A stretch of DNA of 64,000 bases from Paraburkholderia susongensis (GTDB taxonomy: Bacteria; Pseudomonadota; Gammaproteobacteria; Burkholderiales; Burkholderiaceae), in contig NZ_FXAT01000009.1 of NCBI RefSeq assembly GCF_900177725.1, forward strand, positions 124,001 through 188,000, given 5' to 3'. Positions 52,100 to 60,746 of the stretch are shown piece after piece; the stretch's first letter is position 1; each line of letters begins with the position of its first letter. The notes below the pieces were generated by a model. The model was given only the letters and a program-made list of their open reading frames with translations. It searched no databases and was not told where the DNA came from. The translations under genes were made by a program, and so were the position numbers.

Positions 52100-52283
52100 A
52101 CTTAGCTCAACCGTGCAAATGAGGACGGAACGCAGGCGGCCCGAACGGCCGCCCACCCACGTTTTCACCACGGTTGAAGAGCCTTGGAATTGCCGCAGCC
52201 GTCAGGCTGTGTCATTGCCATTTTTCGGGGTGGCTATCCCCTGCTTGCCCTGAGGCGTGCCCATTGCGGGCACGCTTTTTTTT
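52100..52283 (+). ncRNA. Candidate structured small RNA upstream of the maeB end
   Basis: No gene lies between the ribonuclease start and the maeB end, yet a strong plus-strand terminator is present. The preceding ~155 bases fold in a series of perfect stems: CAACCGTG (52108-52115) with CACGGTTG (52169-52176) enclosing GGCGGCC-CGAAC-GGCCGCC (52135-52153); CAGCC/GGCTG near 52196-52209; GGGG/CCCC (52227-52241). TTGACA occurs at 52070-52075 but a good -10 at normal spacing is not visible. 6S RNA was considered and does not fit. Start is approximate. Confidence 0.4.
52255..52283 (+). terminator. Plus-strand intrinsic terminator near maeB
   Basis: GCGTGCCC / GGGCACGC (52255-52262 with 52268-52275), 5-base loop, then T8 (52276-52283). 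There is no A-run on the left, so it does not serve maeB on the minus strand. Confidence 0.8.
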
Positions 52284-52325
52284 CATGGCGCCCGATCAGG
52301 CGGCGCCATGCGCTGCCTGATCGGG

Positions 52326-54623
52326 TCAGCGGGCCGCTGCGCTAACGTCTGCCACCAGCAGCGCCGTCATGTTGACGATACGGCGCACCGTCGCCGACGG
52401 CGTCAGCACATGCACCGGCCTGGCCGCGCCGAGCAGCATCGGGCCGATCGCGATGTTGTTGCCGGCCGCCGTCTTCAGCAGGTTGTACGAGATGTTGGCC
52501 GCATCGATGTTCGGCAGCACGAGCAGGTTCGCGTCGCCTTCGAGCGTCGAATCGGGCAGCACTTCGCGGCGCAGGTTCGCGTCGAGCGCGACGTCGCCGT
52601 GCATTTCACCGTCCACCTGCAGATCCGGCGCGCGTTCGCGCAGGATCTCGAGCGTCTCGCGCATCTTCTGCGCGGTCGGCGCATTGCTCGAACCGAAGTT
52701 CGAGTGCGATACGAGCGCGACTTTCGGCTCGATGCCGAAACGGCGCACTTCCTCGGCCGCCATGATCGTGATCTCGGCCAGTTCGTCCGGCGTCGGATCG
52801 ACGTTCACGTGCGTGTCGACGAGGAAAATCTGCCGGTTCGGCAGCACCAGCGCGTTCATTGCCGCGTAGACCTTCGCGCCCGGCTTCTTGCCGATGACCT
52901 GATCGATGAAGTGCAGGTGGCGGTGCGTCGTGCTGACCGTGCCGCAGATCATGCCGTCCGCTTCGCCCTTCTTGACCATCATCGCGCCGATCAGCGTGGT
53001 GCGGCGGCGCATTTCGAGCTTGGCCATCTGCGCGGTGATGCCCTTGCGCGACATCATCTTCGCGTATTCTTGCCAGAAATCGCGGTAACGTGCGTCATGA
53101 TCGGTGTTGACGACCGTATAGTCCTGTCCCGCGACGAGACGCAGACCGTAACGCGCGATGCGCTGCTCGATCACCGCCGGACGGCCGATCAGGATCGGTT
53201 TAGCGAGCTTTTCGTCGACGATGATCTGCATTGCGCGCAGTACGCGCTCTTCTTCGCCTTCCGCGAACACGATGCGTTTCTTCTCCGGCTCGACACCGCG
53301 CGCGAGCTGGAAGATCGGCTTCATCGTCGTGCCGCTGTGGTAGACGAACTGCTGGAGATGTTGCTGGTACGCCTCCATGTCCTCGATCGGACGTTCGGCG
53401 ACGCCCGAATCCATCGCGGCCTTCGCCACCGCCGGCGCGACCTTGACGATCAGACGCGGATCGAACGGCTTCGGAATCAGGTATTCCGGCCCGAACGACA
53501 GGTCCTCGATGCCGTACGCCGTCGCAACGATATCGCTCTGCTCCTGGCGTGCGAGTTCGGCGATTGCGTTGACCGCGGCGATTTCCATTTCGCGGGTCAC
53601 CGTGGTCGCGCCCGCGTCGAGCGCGCCGCGGAACAGGAACGGGAACACGAGAACGTTGTTCACCTGGTTCGGGTAGTCGGTGCGGCCCGTGCACAGCACA
53701 GCGTCCGGACGCACTTCGAGCGCCAGTTCCGGCAGGATTTCCGGCGTCGGATTCGCGAGCGCGAGAATCAGCGGCTTCCCGGCCATCTGCTTGACCATGT
53801 CCTGCTTGAGCACGCCGCCGGCCGACAGGCCGAGGAAGACGTCCGCGCCGTCGATCACTTCGGCGAGCGTGCGCGCCTCGGTTTCACGCGCAAAGCGCTC
53901 CTTGTCCGGGTCCATGAGCTCGGTGCGGCCCTTGTAGACGACCCCCGCGAGGTCGGTCACCGTGATGTTTTCGAGCGGCAGGCCGAGGTCGACGAGCAGA
54001 TCCAGGCAGGCGAGCGCCGCGGCGCCCGCGCCGGAGGCAACCAGCCGAACCTTCTTGATGTCCTTGCCGACCACCTTCAGGCCGTTGGTGACCGCCGCCG
54101 CGACGACGATCGCGGTGCCATGCTGGTCGTCGTGGAAGACCGGAATCTTCATGCGCTTGCGGCATTCGCGCTCGACGATGAAGCAGTCCGGCGCCTTGAT
54201 GTCCTCGAGGTTGATACCGCCGAACGTCGGCTCGAGCGCGGCGATCACCTCGACGAGCTTGTGCGGATCGTTCTCGTTGATTTCGATATCGAACACGTCG
54301 ATGCCGGCGAACTTCTTGAACAGCACCGCCTTGCCTTCCATCACCGGCTTCGACGCGAGCGGCCCGATGTTGCCGAGACCGAGCACCGCCGTGCCGTTCG
54401 TCACGACGCCGACCAGGTTGCTGCGCGCGGTGAAGCGCGCCGCGTTCAGCGGGTTTTCAACGATTTCCTCGCACGCGAACGCGACGCCCGGCGAATACGC
54501 CAGCGAGAGGTCGCGCTGGTTGATCATCTGCTTGGTCGGGGCGATCGCGATCTTCCCGGGAGTCGGGAACTCGTGGTAGTCGAGAGCGGCTTCGCGGAGT
54601 TTGGTATTGACGGGATTCGACAT
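52326..54623 (-). CDS. maeB: NADP-dependent malic enzyme (MaeB type, with PTA-like domain)
   Basis: Converts malate to pyruvate and CO2, generating NADPH. The 765 residues have an N-terminal malic domain (AYSPGVAFACEEI, GNIGPLASKPVMEGKAVLF), an NAD(P)-binding domain (KKVRLVASGAGAAALACL), and a C-terminal phosphotransacetylase-like domain (about 430-765, HSNFGSSNAP, IDAANISYNLLK). The C-terminal domain is regulatory rather than catalytic in E. coli MaeB. The ATG at 54623 gives MSNPVNTKLREAALDYHEFP. Confidence 0.96.
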   Translation of the reverse strand: MSNPVNTKLREAALDYHEFPTPGKIAIAPTKQMINQRDLSLAYSPGVAFACEEIVENPLNAARFTARSNLVGVVTNGTAVLGLGNIGPLASKPVMEGKAVLFKKFAGIDVFDIEINENDPHKLVEVIAALEPTFGGINLEDIKAPDCFIVERECRKRMKIPVFHDDQHGTAIVVAAAVTNGLKVVGKDIKKVRLVASGAGAAALACLDLLVDLGLPLENITVTDLAGVVYKGRTELMDPDKERFARETEARTLAEVIDGADVFLGLSAGGVLKQDMVKQMAGKPLILALANPTPEILPELALEVRPDAVLCTGRTDYPNQVNNVLVFPFLFRGALDAGATTVTREMEIAAVNAIAELARQEQSDIVATAYGIEDLSFGPEYLIPKPFDPRLIVKVAPAVAKAAMDSGVAERPIEDMEAYQQHLQQFVYHSGTTMKPIFQLARGVEPEKKRIVFAEGEEERVLRAMQIIVDEKLAKPILIGRPAVIEQRIARYGLRLVAGQDYTVVNTDHDARYRDFWQEYAKMMSRKGITAQMAKLEMRRRTTLIGAMMVKKGEADGMICGTVSTTHRHLHFIDQVIGKKPGAKVYAAMNALVLPNRQIFLVDTHVNVDPTPDELAEITIMAAEEVRRFGIEPKVALVSHSNFGSSNAPTAQKMRETLEILRERAPDLQVDGEMHGDVALDANLRREVLPDSTLEGDANLLVLPNIDAANISYNLLKTAAGNNIAIGPMLLGAARPVHVLTPSATVRRIVNMTALLVADVSAAAR

Positions 54624-54943
54624 AAGGCGGGCTTCGAAGTGCAGATTAGAATAGATGTTCGACGGCATTGTAGCCCCAATTGCCTACGCAATTCCTTCAA
54701 TACGGGTACAACAGCCGCGACTGAAACAGCGTGAAAAGCCGATGCGGCTTGATCTGCCCGCCTGATGCAACGAGGGAGCTGAGGCAAAAAACAGGCGGTG
54801 CCCTGGGGCTCCGTGACGCGGAACGCAGGCCGATGCGCAGCAGCCGCGCAGCGCTCGTTCTTAAGCACACATCATCGGAATCCACTGCCAAGAGTTGCAA
54901 TCAGGCCGACATTCTCACCGTTCTCCACTCATCTTCTGCCATC
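54624..54943. other. maeB-thiL divergent gap
   Basis: 320 bases between divergent genes, presumably holding both promoters. I found no convincing -35/-10 pairs, operators, repeats or small genes here. An open frame runs in from the thiL side to 54731 but it has no family similarity. Confidence 0.4.
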
Positions 54944-55945
54944 ATGCTTTCCGAGTTTTCGCTGATCGACCGTTTCTTCGCCCGCCGCGCCGCCGCAGCG
55001 CGACCATCGGGTACCGCAGGCGAGACGCTCGGCATCGGCGACGATTGCGCGCTGCTCGCGCCACATGCCGGCGAGATGCTCGCCATTTCGACGGACATGC
55101 TGGTGGAAGGCCGCCATTTCTTCGCCGATGTCGACCCCGAAGCGCTCGGGCACAAGGCGCTCGCGGTCAATCTGTCGGACCTCGCCGCGATGGGCGCGCA
55201 GCCGCAGGCGTTCACACTGGCCTTCTCGCTGCCGAAAGCCGACGAAGCATGGCTTTCCGGGTTCAGCGAAGGCCTGTTCTCTCTGGCCGAGCGTTATGGC
55301 TGCGAGTTGATCGGCGGCGATACGACGGGCGGTCCGCTCAATCTTTGCATTACGGTGTTCGGCAGCGTGCCGCCGCAATCAGCGCTGCGCCGCGACGCCG
55401 CCAGGCCCGGCGACGACATCTGGATTTCCGGCACGCTCGGCGACGCGCGCGCCGGACTCGGCGTACGGCGCGGCGAGTGGACGGCCCATGCCGGCGACAC
55501 CGCGACGTTTCGCCGCGCCCTCGAACGCCCGGAACCGCGCATTGCGCTGGGCCTTGCGCTGCGCGGCATCGCGCATGCAGCGCTCGACCTGTCGGACGGG
55601 CTCGCGGGCGACCTGCTGCACATCCTCGAACGCTCGTCGATGCGCGCGACCGTCAACGCCGACGCGGTGCCGCGCTCAGCCGCGCTGCGCCGCCTCGCGC
55701 CCGAGGTCCAGCAGCGTTGCACGCTCGCGGGCGGCGACGATTACGAGCTCTGCTTCACCGCGCCCGCCGTCGCGCGTGCCGCGGTCGAAGCCGCTGCGCA
55801 GAAGGCGGCCGTGCCGGTCACCCGCATCGGTACAATAAGCGCTCTCGAGGCGGCCAACGACCGCCCGGCCATCGCGTGGCGCAATGCCGCCGGCGAGCCG
55901 CTCACTCTGACGTTGCAAGGTTTCGACCACTTCCATGCAGAATGA
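54944..55945 (+). CDS. thiL: Thiamine-monophosphate kinase
   Basis: Phosphorylates thiamine monophosphate to the active cofactor TPP. The 333 residues have the N-terminal metal/ATP motif GIGDDCALL, STDMLVEGRHF, the conserved NLSDLAAMGAQP and GGDTTGG, and the C-terminal GGDDYELCFTAP. The ATG at 54944 gives MLSEFSLIDRFF, typical. It overlaps pgpA by 11 bases, so the two are probably coexpressed; thiL-pgpA is a common proteobacterial order. Confidence 0.96.
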   Translation: MLSEFSLIDRFFARRAAAARPSGTAGETLGIGDDCALLAPHAGEMLAISTDMLVEGRHFFADVDPEALGHKALAVNLSDLAAMGAQPQAFTLAFSLPKADEAWLSGFSEGLFSLAERYGCELIGGDTTGGPLNLCITVFGSVPPQSALRRDAARPGDDIWISGTLGDARAGLGVRRGEWTAHAGDTATFRRALERPEPRIALGLALRGIAHAALDLSDGLAGDLLHILERSSMRATVNADAVPRSAALRRLAPEVQQRCTLAGGDDYELCFTAPAVARAAVEAAAQKAAVPVTRIGTISALEAANDRPAIAWRNAAGEPLTLTLQGFDHFHAE

Positions 55946-56507
55946 CCACCCGCTCGGCCCCGCCGACGATCTCCCCGGCAGCCAGCCGCCCAACGCGTCC
56001 GGACCGCGTACGCCCGGACAGCAGCCACGCCGCGCCACTGCGCGCTTCATGCTGTCTCATCCGTTGCATTTCCTGTCGCTCGGTTTCGGCAGCGGGCTGT
56101 CGCCGGTCGCGCCGGGTACGTTCGGCACACTGTTCGCGTGGGCTTCGTTCGCGGTCCTGAGCCGCTATCTGACCGTGATCGAGTGGGGCGTGCTGATCGT
56201 CGCGGGCTTTATCGGCGGAATCGCGATCTGCGGCTTTACCGCGAGGCGGCTCGGCATCGAGGACCCGTCAGCGGTCGTGTGGGACGAAATCGTCGCGTTC
56301 TGGCTCGTGCTGCTGATGGTCACGCCCGCCACGCTGAGCGGCCAGGTGTGGGCGTTCATCGTCTTCCGCTTCTTCGACATGGTGAAGCCGCCGCCCATCG
56401 GCTATTTCGACCGCCGTCTGAAAGGTGGCTTTGGCATCATGTTCGACGACCTGATCGCCGCATTTTTTACCTTGCTCGTGATCGCGCTGTGGCGCATGTC
56501 GGTTTGA
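55935..56507 (+). CDS. pgpA: Phosphatidylglycerophosphatase A
   Basis: Membrane phosphatase making phosphatidylglycerol from its phosphate. The 190 residues have a polar N-terminal ~35 residue extension, then the PgpA core: GFGSGLSPVAPGTFGTLF, DPSAVVWDEIVAFWLV, and RFFDMVKPPPIGYFD with the catalytic Asp/Glu. About four membrane segments. The start overlaps the thiL end by 11 bases. The N-terminal extension is longer than in E. coli PgpA, so the internal Met in ARFMLSHPLHF may be an alternative start. Confidence 0.94.
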   Translation: MQNDHPLGPADDLPGSQPPNASGPRTPGQQPRRATARFMLSHPLHFLSLGFGSGLSPVAPGTFGTLFAWASFAVLSRYLTVIEWGVLIVAGFIGGIAICGFTARRLGIEDPSAVVWDEIVAFWLVLLMVTPATLSGQVWAFIVFRFFDMVKPPPIGYFDRRLKGGFGIMFDDLIAAFFTLLVIALWRMSV

Positions 56508-56544
56508 GCGCTGCTGGATCACTCTGCTTGCGCGGCATTTGACG

Positions 56545-56580
56545 GCTGCTTGAGTGTTTGCCTGAGCGTTTGCCTGAGCG
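56545..56580. repeat. Three-unit 12-bp tandem repeat after pgpA
   Basis: Units GCTGCTTGAGTG, TTTGCCTGAGCG and TTTGCCTGAGCG (the last two identical) precede a hairpin between pgpA and pncC. Confidence 0.6.
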
Positions 56581-56599
56581 CTGTTTCAGCGCTCTGTTT
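56576..56599 (+). terminator. Terminator-like hairpin between pgpA and pncC
   Basis: GAGCGCTG-TTT-CAGCGCTC, a perfect 8-bp stem, followed by TGTTT. The U-tract is weak, so termination may be partial. Confidence 0.45.
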
Positions 56600-56665
56600 G
56601 ACCGCCGCCCGGCCTTCGCCCTTTGCCGCGCTTCACCGCCGGCGCCGTTTTTCCGGATTGACGCC

Positions 56666-57166
56666 ATGCCTACCGATTCCGTCGTTCATCAGCTTGCGAT
56701 CCGCGTGAGCAACCGTCTGCGCGACGAGCGCCTGATGCTCGTCACCGCCGAATCCTGCACGGGCGGCATGGTGGCGACTGCGATTACCGACATTTCCGGC
56801 AGCAGCGGCTGGTTCGAGCGCGGCTTCGTCACGTATTCGAATCAGGCGAAAAGCGAAATGATCGGCGTGCCGGCCGACCTGATCGAAAAGCACGGCGCGG
56901 TCAGCGAACCGGTCGCCCGCGCGATGGCCGAAGGCGCGCTGCGCAACAGCCGCGCGCAGGTGTCGCTGTCGATTACCGGCGTCGCGGGGCCTGGCGGCGG
57001 CACCGAAACCAAACCGGTCGGCATGGTCTCGTTCGGCTGGAGCAACCGGCTGCATACCTCAGTGGAAACGAAGATTTTCAAGGGCGATCGCGAGCAGATC
57101 CGCGTGCAGGCCGCCGCGCATGCGTTGCGCGGTGTGCTCGCGCTGCTCGACGAGCGCGAGCACTGA
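56666..57166 (+). CDS. pncC: Nicotinamide-nucleotide amidohydrolase (CinA C-terminal domain)
   Basis: Deamidates NMN to nicotinate mononucleotide, recycling pyridine nucleotides. The 166 residues consist of the CinA C-terminal domain alone, with TAESCTGGMVAT near the N-terminus and SITGVAGPGGGTETKPVG. The catalytic Ser/Thr-Lys set of PncC lies in these motifs. The ATG at 56666 is typical; the longer frame to 56558 runs through the hairpin. It is in the thiL-pgpA-pncC run. Confidence 0.93.
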   Translation: MPTDSVVHQLAIRVSNRLRDERLMLVTAESCTGGMVATAITDISGSSGWFERGFVTYSNQAKSEMIGVPADLIEKHGAVSEPVARAMAEGALRNSRAQVSLSITGVAGPGGGTETKPVGMVSFGWSNRLHTSVETKIFKGDREQIRVQAAAHALRGVLALLDEREH

Positions 57167-57196
57167 GCCTCACGTGAACGGCCGAACGGTGGACCC

Positions 57197-57721
57197 ATGA
57201 ACAACTCGCGCGCAGTCACGGACGAACTGATCCGCCGCCTCGATCTGAAGCCGCATCCCGAAGGCGGATTCTTCGCGGAGACGTACCGCTCGGCCGCGCG
57301 CGTATTGCGCGACGGCGAGCCGGCCAAGCCGGACGGCCAGCGCGCGGCGTCGACCGCGATTTACTACCTGCTATGCGACGGCGCGCATTCGGCATGGCAT
57401 CGGATCCGCTCCGACGAGGTCTGGCATTTCTATGCGGGCGAGCCGCTGAACGTTCACGTGCTCGACGGCAACGGCGCACTCATCACGCATCGGCTCGGCA
57501 ATCCGCTCACGCAGCCCGATACGGTGTTTCAGGCCGTGGTGCCGGCCGGCTTGTGGTTCGCGGCGGAGTGCGCCGATCCGGCGACGTTCGCGCTCGCGGG
57601 ATGCACGGTCGCGCCGGGTTTCGAATTCAGTGAGTTCGAACTCGCGGATGTGGCCGTGCTGAAGGCGCAACATCCGCGGCATGCGGCGTTGATCGAGCGC
57701 CTGGCGCCGCCGCGTTGCTGA
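57197..57721 (+). CDS. DUF985 cupin protein
   Basis: The 174-residue single-domain cupin matches the DUF985/cupin_5 family: LKPHPEGGFFAETYRS, IYYLLCDGAHSAWHRI, DEVWHFYAGEPL, and the C-terminal GCTVAPGFEFSEFELA. No enzymatic activity is established for the family; a sugar-nucleotide-epimerase-like pocket has been suggested but not shown. It follows pncC after 30 bases and is convergent with pyrF. Confidence 0.88.
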   Translation: MNNSRAVTDELIRRLDLKPHPEGGFFAETYRSAARVLRDGEPAKPDGQRAASTAIYYLLCDGAHSAWHRIRSDEVWHFYAGEPLNVHVLDGNGALITHRLGNPLTQPDTVFQAVVPAGLWFAAECADPATFALAGCTVAPGFEFSEFELADVAVLKAQHPRHAALIERLAPPRC

Positions 57722-57742
57722 GGCTGAGGTAGCCCCTCCGGC

Positions 57743-58558
57743 TCACCGGAACGCGTTGATCCGGTCGCGCGTTTCCTTCGCGGCCTGCGCGGCTGCCGGC
57801 GCGAAATCGTCGCCCTTGCCCGCGTAGATGATCGCGCGCGACGAATTGATCAGCATGCCTGTGCCGTTCGCGGTCCGGCCCGCGGTCACGGTAGCCTGCA
57901 CGTCGCCGCCTTGCGCGCCGATGCCGGGAATCAGCAGCGGCATGTCGCCGACGATCCCGCGCACCACTTCAATCTCCTTCGGAAATGTCGCGCCGACCAC
58001 GAGCCCGAGCTGGCCGCTCGCATTCCATTTCTGCGCCGCGAGCTGCGCGACGACCTGGTAGAGCGGCCGGCCGCCCGTCTCGAGGAATTGCAGATCGGAG
58101 CCGCCTGCGTTCGAGGTGCGGCACAACACGATCACGCCCTTGCCTTCGTGCTCGAGATACGGCTCGATCGAGTCGAAGCCCATGTACGGATTGACCGTCA
58201 CCGCGTCCGCCTTGTAGCGCTCGAACGCCTCGCGCGCGTACTGCTCGGCGGTGCTGCCGATGTCGCCGCGCTTCGCGTCGAGAATCACCGGCAGGCCCGG
58301 ATGGTTCGCGTGAATGTGGGCGATGAGCTGCTCGAGCTGGTCTTCCGCGCGATGCGCGGCAAAGTAGGCGATCTGCGGCTTGAACGACGACGCGTACGGC
58401 GCGGTCGCATCGACGATCGTGCGGCAGAACTCGAAGATCGCATCGGAGCGGCCCGCGAGCGCGCCGGGGAATTTGCCGGGCTCGGGATCGAGGCCAACGC
58501 ACAGCAGCGAATTCGTGCGCTGCCAGGCGTCGTTGAGTGTCTGGATGAAATTGGACAT
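57743..58558 (-). CDS. pyrF: Orotidine-5'-phosphate decarboxylase (subfamily 2)
   Basis: Last step of de novo UMP synthesis. The 271 residues show the catalytic Asp-Lys-Asp array in ILDAKRGDIGST (Asp94, Lys96, Asp99), VNPYMGFDSI and LIPGIGAQGGD. The sequence and length belong to the type 2 PyrF used by beta-proteobacteria and actinobacteria, longer than E. coli PyrF. The ATG at 58558 gives MSNFIQTLNDAW. It is convergent with the cupin gene. Confidence 0.96.
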   Translation of the reverse strand: MSNFIQTLNDAWQRTNSLLCVGLDPEPGKFPGALAGRSDAIFEFCRTIVDATAPYASSFKPQIAYFAAHRAEDQLEQLIAHIHANHPGLPVILDAKRGDIGSTAEQYAREAFERYKADAVTVNPYMGFDSIEPYLEHEGKGVIVLCRTSNAGGSDLQFLETGGRPLYQVVAQLAAQKWNASGQLGLVVGATFPKEIEVVRGIVGDMPLLIPGIGAQGGDVQATVTAGRTANGTGMLINSSRAIIYAGKGDDFAPAAAQAAKETRDRINAFR

Positions 58559-58630
58559 AGGAAGTCTCGCGGCGAGCCGGTAATCGGAAGAGGCGCGTAT
58601 TTTACCTGCGTATGCACCCGCCACATCCTG

Positions 58631-59689
58631 TCACTGCCGCCGCGCCCCACGCCCGCCCGGCATCGACCGCAGCCCCATCCGCTCGACGGTAAAGCGGAAC
58701 GTGCGCGTCAAACGCTCGCCGCGCTTGAGCAGGGTCATGCCGTTTTCGCTCGCGCCGCCCGCGAGGTTCATCGCGTTGATCGGATGATCGACCGGCTCGA
58801 AACAGAAGAAATCTTCGCCGGGCGGCGTGTACAGCACGTAGTAGTCCGTGTCGGCCGCGATGTTCAGCGACAGCCGGCGCTTCGGCCACACCACGGCCGC
58901 CTGGCCGCTCCAGCCGGTAAACGCGTGATTGACGATCGTCTCCGGCAGCGGATACGCGACGCCGAACTGCCACGCGGGCGGCGCCGGCACGTGGCGCACT
59001 GGCAACCAGTCGTCACCCGAGAGCCACAGGCCGCCCGCCGCCGCCGACAGTTCGGTATCCGCGTCGCGCACGAAGAACGGGTGCACGCCGAGCCCGAACG
59101 GCAGCGTCTCGCGCCCGGCGTTTTCGATTTCGAGCGCGACGACGAGTGTCGGGCCGTCGAGCGTGTAGGTTTGCGTCGCGCGATACGCGTACGGCTTGCC
59201 GTCGCAGCGATCGAGCGAAAGACGCGCATGCTCGCGATCCGCTTCGACGACCTGCCATTGCGCGAGCCAGCCGTCGCCGTGAATCGGCAGCGGCTCGTCG
59301 GCGCGGTTGCGCGGCACTTCGACGCGCCGCCCCGCCACGCTGAACTGCCCGCCGCCGATCCGGTTCGAATACGGCAGCAGCGGATAGCAGGCGAGCTGGT
59401 TCGGCTGCGTGTCGGCGCCGACGTGGCGGCAGCGCCGGAAGATCGGCGTGAGCGCGCCGTCGTTGCGCCAGTCGAAGCGGGTCACGCCGCCGCCGAGCGT
59501 CGGCGCGACGTCGAGCCGCAACTGCGCGTTGGTGAGCGTGATGCAGGCGAAATCGCCGGCGCTGCCTTCGCCGAGCGCCACCGCCGACGTGCTGGGGCCC
59601 GCCAGCACAGGGTTGGCCGCCGCGGCAAGTCGCGAGCGCCGGGTCTGGGACGTTTGGGATGAGGCTGAAACGAAATTCGCAACAGTCAT
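58631..59689 (-). CDS. Aldose 1-epimerase (mutarotase) family protein
   Basis: Interconverts sugar anomers. The 352 residues contain the galactose-mutarotase fold with NRIGGGQFSVAGR, PIHGDGWLAQW (catalytic histidine), LGVHPFFVRD and the C-terminal acid in CFEPVDHPINAMN. The ATG at 59689 has a GGAG site; the longer frame to 60010 crosses the lactonase gene and is rejected. The first ~35 residues are low-complexity. It is the last gene of the minus-strand sugar cluster, so the likely substrate is L-arabinose or another aldose imported by AraGH. Confidence 0.88.
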   Translation of the reverse strand: MTVANFVSASSQTSQTRRSRLAAAANPVLAGPSTSAVALGEGSAGDFACITLTNAQLRLDVAPTLGGGVTRFDWRNDGALTPIFRRCRHVGADTQPNQLACYPLLPYSNRIGGGQFSVAGRRVEVPRNRADEPLPIHGDGWLAQWQVVEADREHARLSLDRCDGKPYAYRATQTYTLDGPTLVVALEIENAGRETLPFGLGVHPFFVRDADTELSAAAGGLWLSGDDWLPVRHVPAPPAWQFGVAYPLPETIVNHAFTGWSGQAAVVWPKRRLSLNIAADTDYYVLYTPPGEDFFCFEPVDHPINAMNLAGGASENGMTLLKRGERLTRTFRFTVERMGLRSMPGGRGARRQ

Positions 59690-59807
59690 GTCTGGCTCCA
59701 TCGAGAGGCGTGGGACGTGGCCGTCAAGGCTGACGGGTGCTGCGTGCTTTTTTTCTTTTTCTGCTTCACCTTCACGATCGCGGCCCCGGCGCGCGGCCGG
59801 GAACGCG

Positions 59808-60746
59808 TCATTCTGTGTCAGACGGGGCGCCTTCGAACAGCGGCTCGGCCACCCCGCGCCGCGCGAGCGTCGCGACGAACACGCCGCCCGCGAACGTATC
59901 GGCCGCGAGCGCCGCCGCGTCGAGTTCGGCGCGCGCGCTCGTGATGTAGAGCGTGTCGAGCTGCGCGCCGCCGGCGGCGAGCCCTCTTGCGGGACCGCCG
60001 AGCGCAACACAGCTAGGCTGCGCGGTCGGCACCTCGACGCGCTCCGTTTCCATGCCGTCGCAACCGTAGCGCACCACGCGCGCGCCGCCCCACTGCGCGT
60101 TCCACAGGCCGCCGTCGCTGTCGACGCTCGAGCCGTCGGGCACGCCGCTCGCGTCGGTCAGGCGCGTGAACACGCGGTCGTTGACGATGCAGCCGTCCGC
60201 GCGATAGTCGCAGGCGCGGATTTCGCGCGTCGGCGAATCGCAGTAATACATCGTCGCGCCGTCGGGGCTGAACGCGATGCTGTTCGAGATCGCCGGCGCC
60301 GGCAGCGGCAGGCGTTCGAGCGACAGATCGCGATTGAGCCGGTAAAAGCCACCCACGCGCTGCAACATCCCGCTCTCGTCCTTGGTGCCGAACACGAAAC
60401 GCCCCGCGCGATCGCAGCGGCCGTCGTTCACGCGCGTGTTCATGCCGGGCTCGACGTCGACGATACGTTGCGTGCCGCCCGTCTCCAGATCGAAGAACGC
60501 GAGATGCGAGGCGAGACCGAGCAGCAGGTAGCGCGGATTCGTGCACAGCGCGAACGTCGCGAGCCGCTCGGGCATGGGCCAGGAATCGCTGCGGCCGTCG
60601 GACGGATCATAGCGCCACAGGCGCGCGCCTTCGATATCGGTCCAGTAGAAGCGGCCGGTTCGCGCACACCAGGTCGCGCCTTCGCCAAGCTCGCACTTCG
60701 TGTCGAGCAGCAGCGTGGCCCGTTGCGTGCGTGCCTCGGCAGTCAC
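59808..60746 (-). CDS. SMP-30/gluconolactonase family sugar lactonase
   Basis: Beta-propeller metalloenzyme hydrolysing sugar lactones. The 312 residues have LGEGATWCARTGRFYWTDIE (metal Glu in the first motif), NDGRCDRAGRFVFG, SNSIAFSPDG and DGSSVDSDGGLWNA, the standard metal-ligand positions (Glu, Asn, Asn, Asp). The GTG at 60746 overlaps the dehydrogenase stop by four bases (GTGA), indicating translational coupling. With that dehydrogenase it would make an aldonate from the lactone, most simply L-arabinono-lactone to L-arabinonate. Confidence 0.88.
   Translation of the reverse strand: MTAEARTQRATLLLDTKCELGEGATWCARTGRFYWTDIEGARLWRYDPSDGRSDSWPMPERLATFALCTNPRYLLLGLASHLAFFDLETGGTQRIVDVEPGMNTRVNDGRCDRAGRFVFGTKDESGMLQRVGGFYRLNRDLSLERLPLPAPAISNSIAFSPDGATMYYCDSPTREIRACDYRADGCIVNDRVFTRLTDASGVPDGSSVDSDGGLWNAQWGGARVVRYGCDGMETERVEVPTAQPSCVALGGPARGLAAGGAQLDTLYITSARAELDAAALAADTFAGGVFVATLARRGVAEPLFEGAPSDTE

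Noticed and set aside
52100..52283. 6S RNA (ssrS)
   Set aside because: Length is similar, but the stems are local (CAACCGTG/CACGGTTG, GGCGGCC/GGCCGCC) rather than one long interrupted rod with a central bubble, and the 3' end runs straight into a terminator.
52257..54734. 825-residue Arg/Asp/His-rich plus-strand frame opposite maeB
   Set aside because: Typical antisense shadow of a GC-rich gene; composition has no protein-like hydrophobic pattern and maeB on the other strand has clear domains.
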